Both the position numbers and the translations under genes were made by a program. A stretch of DNA of 5,706 nucleotides from Desulfobacteraceae bacterium (GTDB lineage Bacteria; Desulfobacterota; Desulfobacteria; Desulfobacterales; SG8-13): positions 1 to 5,706 of the forward strand of contig JARFQH010000159.1 in the NCBI GenBank assembly GCA_029287875.1, in the 5' to 3' direction. Position 1 is the first letter of the stretch; the number at the start of each line of letters is the position of its first letter. Shown one piece after another: positions 5,491-5,706 of this stretch. The notes beneath the pieces were generated by a model. The model worked only from the letters and a program-made list of their open reading frames with translations. It ran no database searches and was not told the origin of the DNA.

Positions 5491-5706
5491 ATGGTCTTTA
5501 ATGTCATCGGCGGTGGCTGGGTCACCGCCGTCAGCTATGGTCGCATGACCGAAGGAATCAGGCCGGTTCTGGCTGTGGGTGATCCGGTGATTCCTCCGGT
5601 CGAGTCGATTTACACCCACCCTCCGGTCCGGTATCGACGGTTCGACGATTATTCACGGATCGGCTGTGCCGCGATCGCTTTGGCCTTGAAAGACGCCGGA
5701 CTGGAC
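5491..5706 (+). CDS. N-terminus of a third beta-ketoacyl synthase-like protein (KS3, partial, 3' end outside window)
   Basis: The frame from ATG 5491 is open for 72 codons to the window edge. The protein starts MVFNVIGGGWVTAVSYGRM, resembling the first strand and loop of ketosynthases (V-I-T-G-x-G-x-V-T), and continues with a segment RYRRFDDYSRIGCAAIALAL followed by KDAGLD, matching the R-F-x-R-x-D-x-x-S-x-x-A-x-x-A-x-x-x-A-L-x-D-A-G-L pattern before the active-site half of FabF-like proteins. The active-site Cys would lie beyond the window, so it may be a catalytic KS or a Cys-less chain-length-factor-type partner. An in-frame ATG at 5464 would add nine residues (MSAPARREI); neither start has a strong ribosome site, and 5491 is chosen because the family similarity begins there. 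It lies about 180 bases after KS2, a wider gap than elsewhere in the cluster, with tandem repeats between. It could share the transcript or have its own. Confidence 0.72.
   Translation, partial: MVFNVIGGGWVTAVSYGRMTEGIRPVLAVGDPVIPPVESIYTHPPVRYRRFDDYSRIGCAAIALALKDAGLD

Noticed and set aside
5313..5501. A 62-codon plus-strand frame across the repeats in the KS2-KS3 gap
   Set aside because: Its product is mostly translated tandem repeat (Thr/Ser/Gly-rich) and overlaps the KS3 start in another frame; no ribosome site is seen.
1..5706. CRISPR arrays, tRNA or rRNA genes, insertion sequences, attachment sites
   Set aside because: No spaced direct repeats of CRISPR length, no cloverleaf or rRNA sequence, and no transposase or terminal inverted repeats were seen.

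Overview
The window reads as one stretch of a plus-strand operon for a specialised type II (discrete-enzyme) fatty-acid or polyketide-like lipid pathway in a GC-rich Gram-negative bacterium. The host is not identified by any marker gene. A Desulfobacterota (former Deltaproteobacteria) origin is my best guess, from the pairing of cobalamin-type radical SAM and FabF-like genes and from the style of the short intergenic tandem repeats. This is inference only.

Layout: bases 1-188 hold what looks like the C-terminus of a lysophospholipid/lipid A-type acyltransferase that enters from the left. Bases 189-287 are a C-poor, G/T-rich leader. Then follow an acyl carrier protein (288-587), a FabF-like ketosynthase KS1 that overlaps the ACP stop in a TAATG junction (587-1825), a PlsC-like membrane acyltransferase (1891-2670), a B12-binding-domain radical SAM enzyme (2677-4167), a shorter ketosynthase KS2 (4191-5309), and the N-terminus of a third ketosynthase-like protein KS3 (from about 5491, running off the right edge). 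The KS2-KS3 gap contains two kinds of short tandem repeat (7-bp and 9-bp units). No gene on the minus strand is supported.

How the parts could fit together: the ACP carries the growing acyl chain. KS1 and KS2 both keep the Cys-His-His triad and a conserved Lys, so each should be able to perform decarboxylative condensations; KS3 cannot be judged because its active site lies outside the window. The radical SAM enzyme would modify an acyl chain or lipid by radical chemistry (methylation, cyclisation or another C-H functionalisation). The acyltransferases would move the finished chain onto a glycerol-phosphate or other membrane acceptor. The parts list resembles aryl polyene/flexirubin-type clusters (DSID-motif ACP, several KSs, lipid acyltransferases). 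The radical SAM gene is not part of the typical aryl polyene set as I know it, and recalls the FabF plus radical SAM gene sets proposed for ladderane lipids in anammox bacteria. The product cannot be deduced from this window; ketoreductase, dehydratase and ligase genes, if present, lie outside it.
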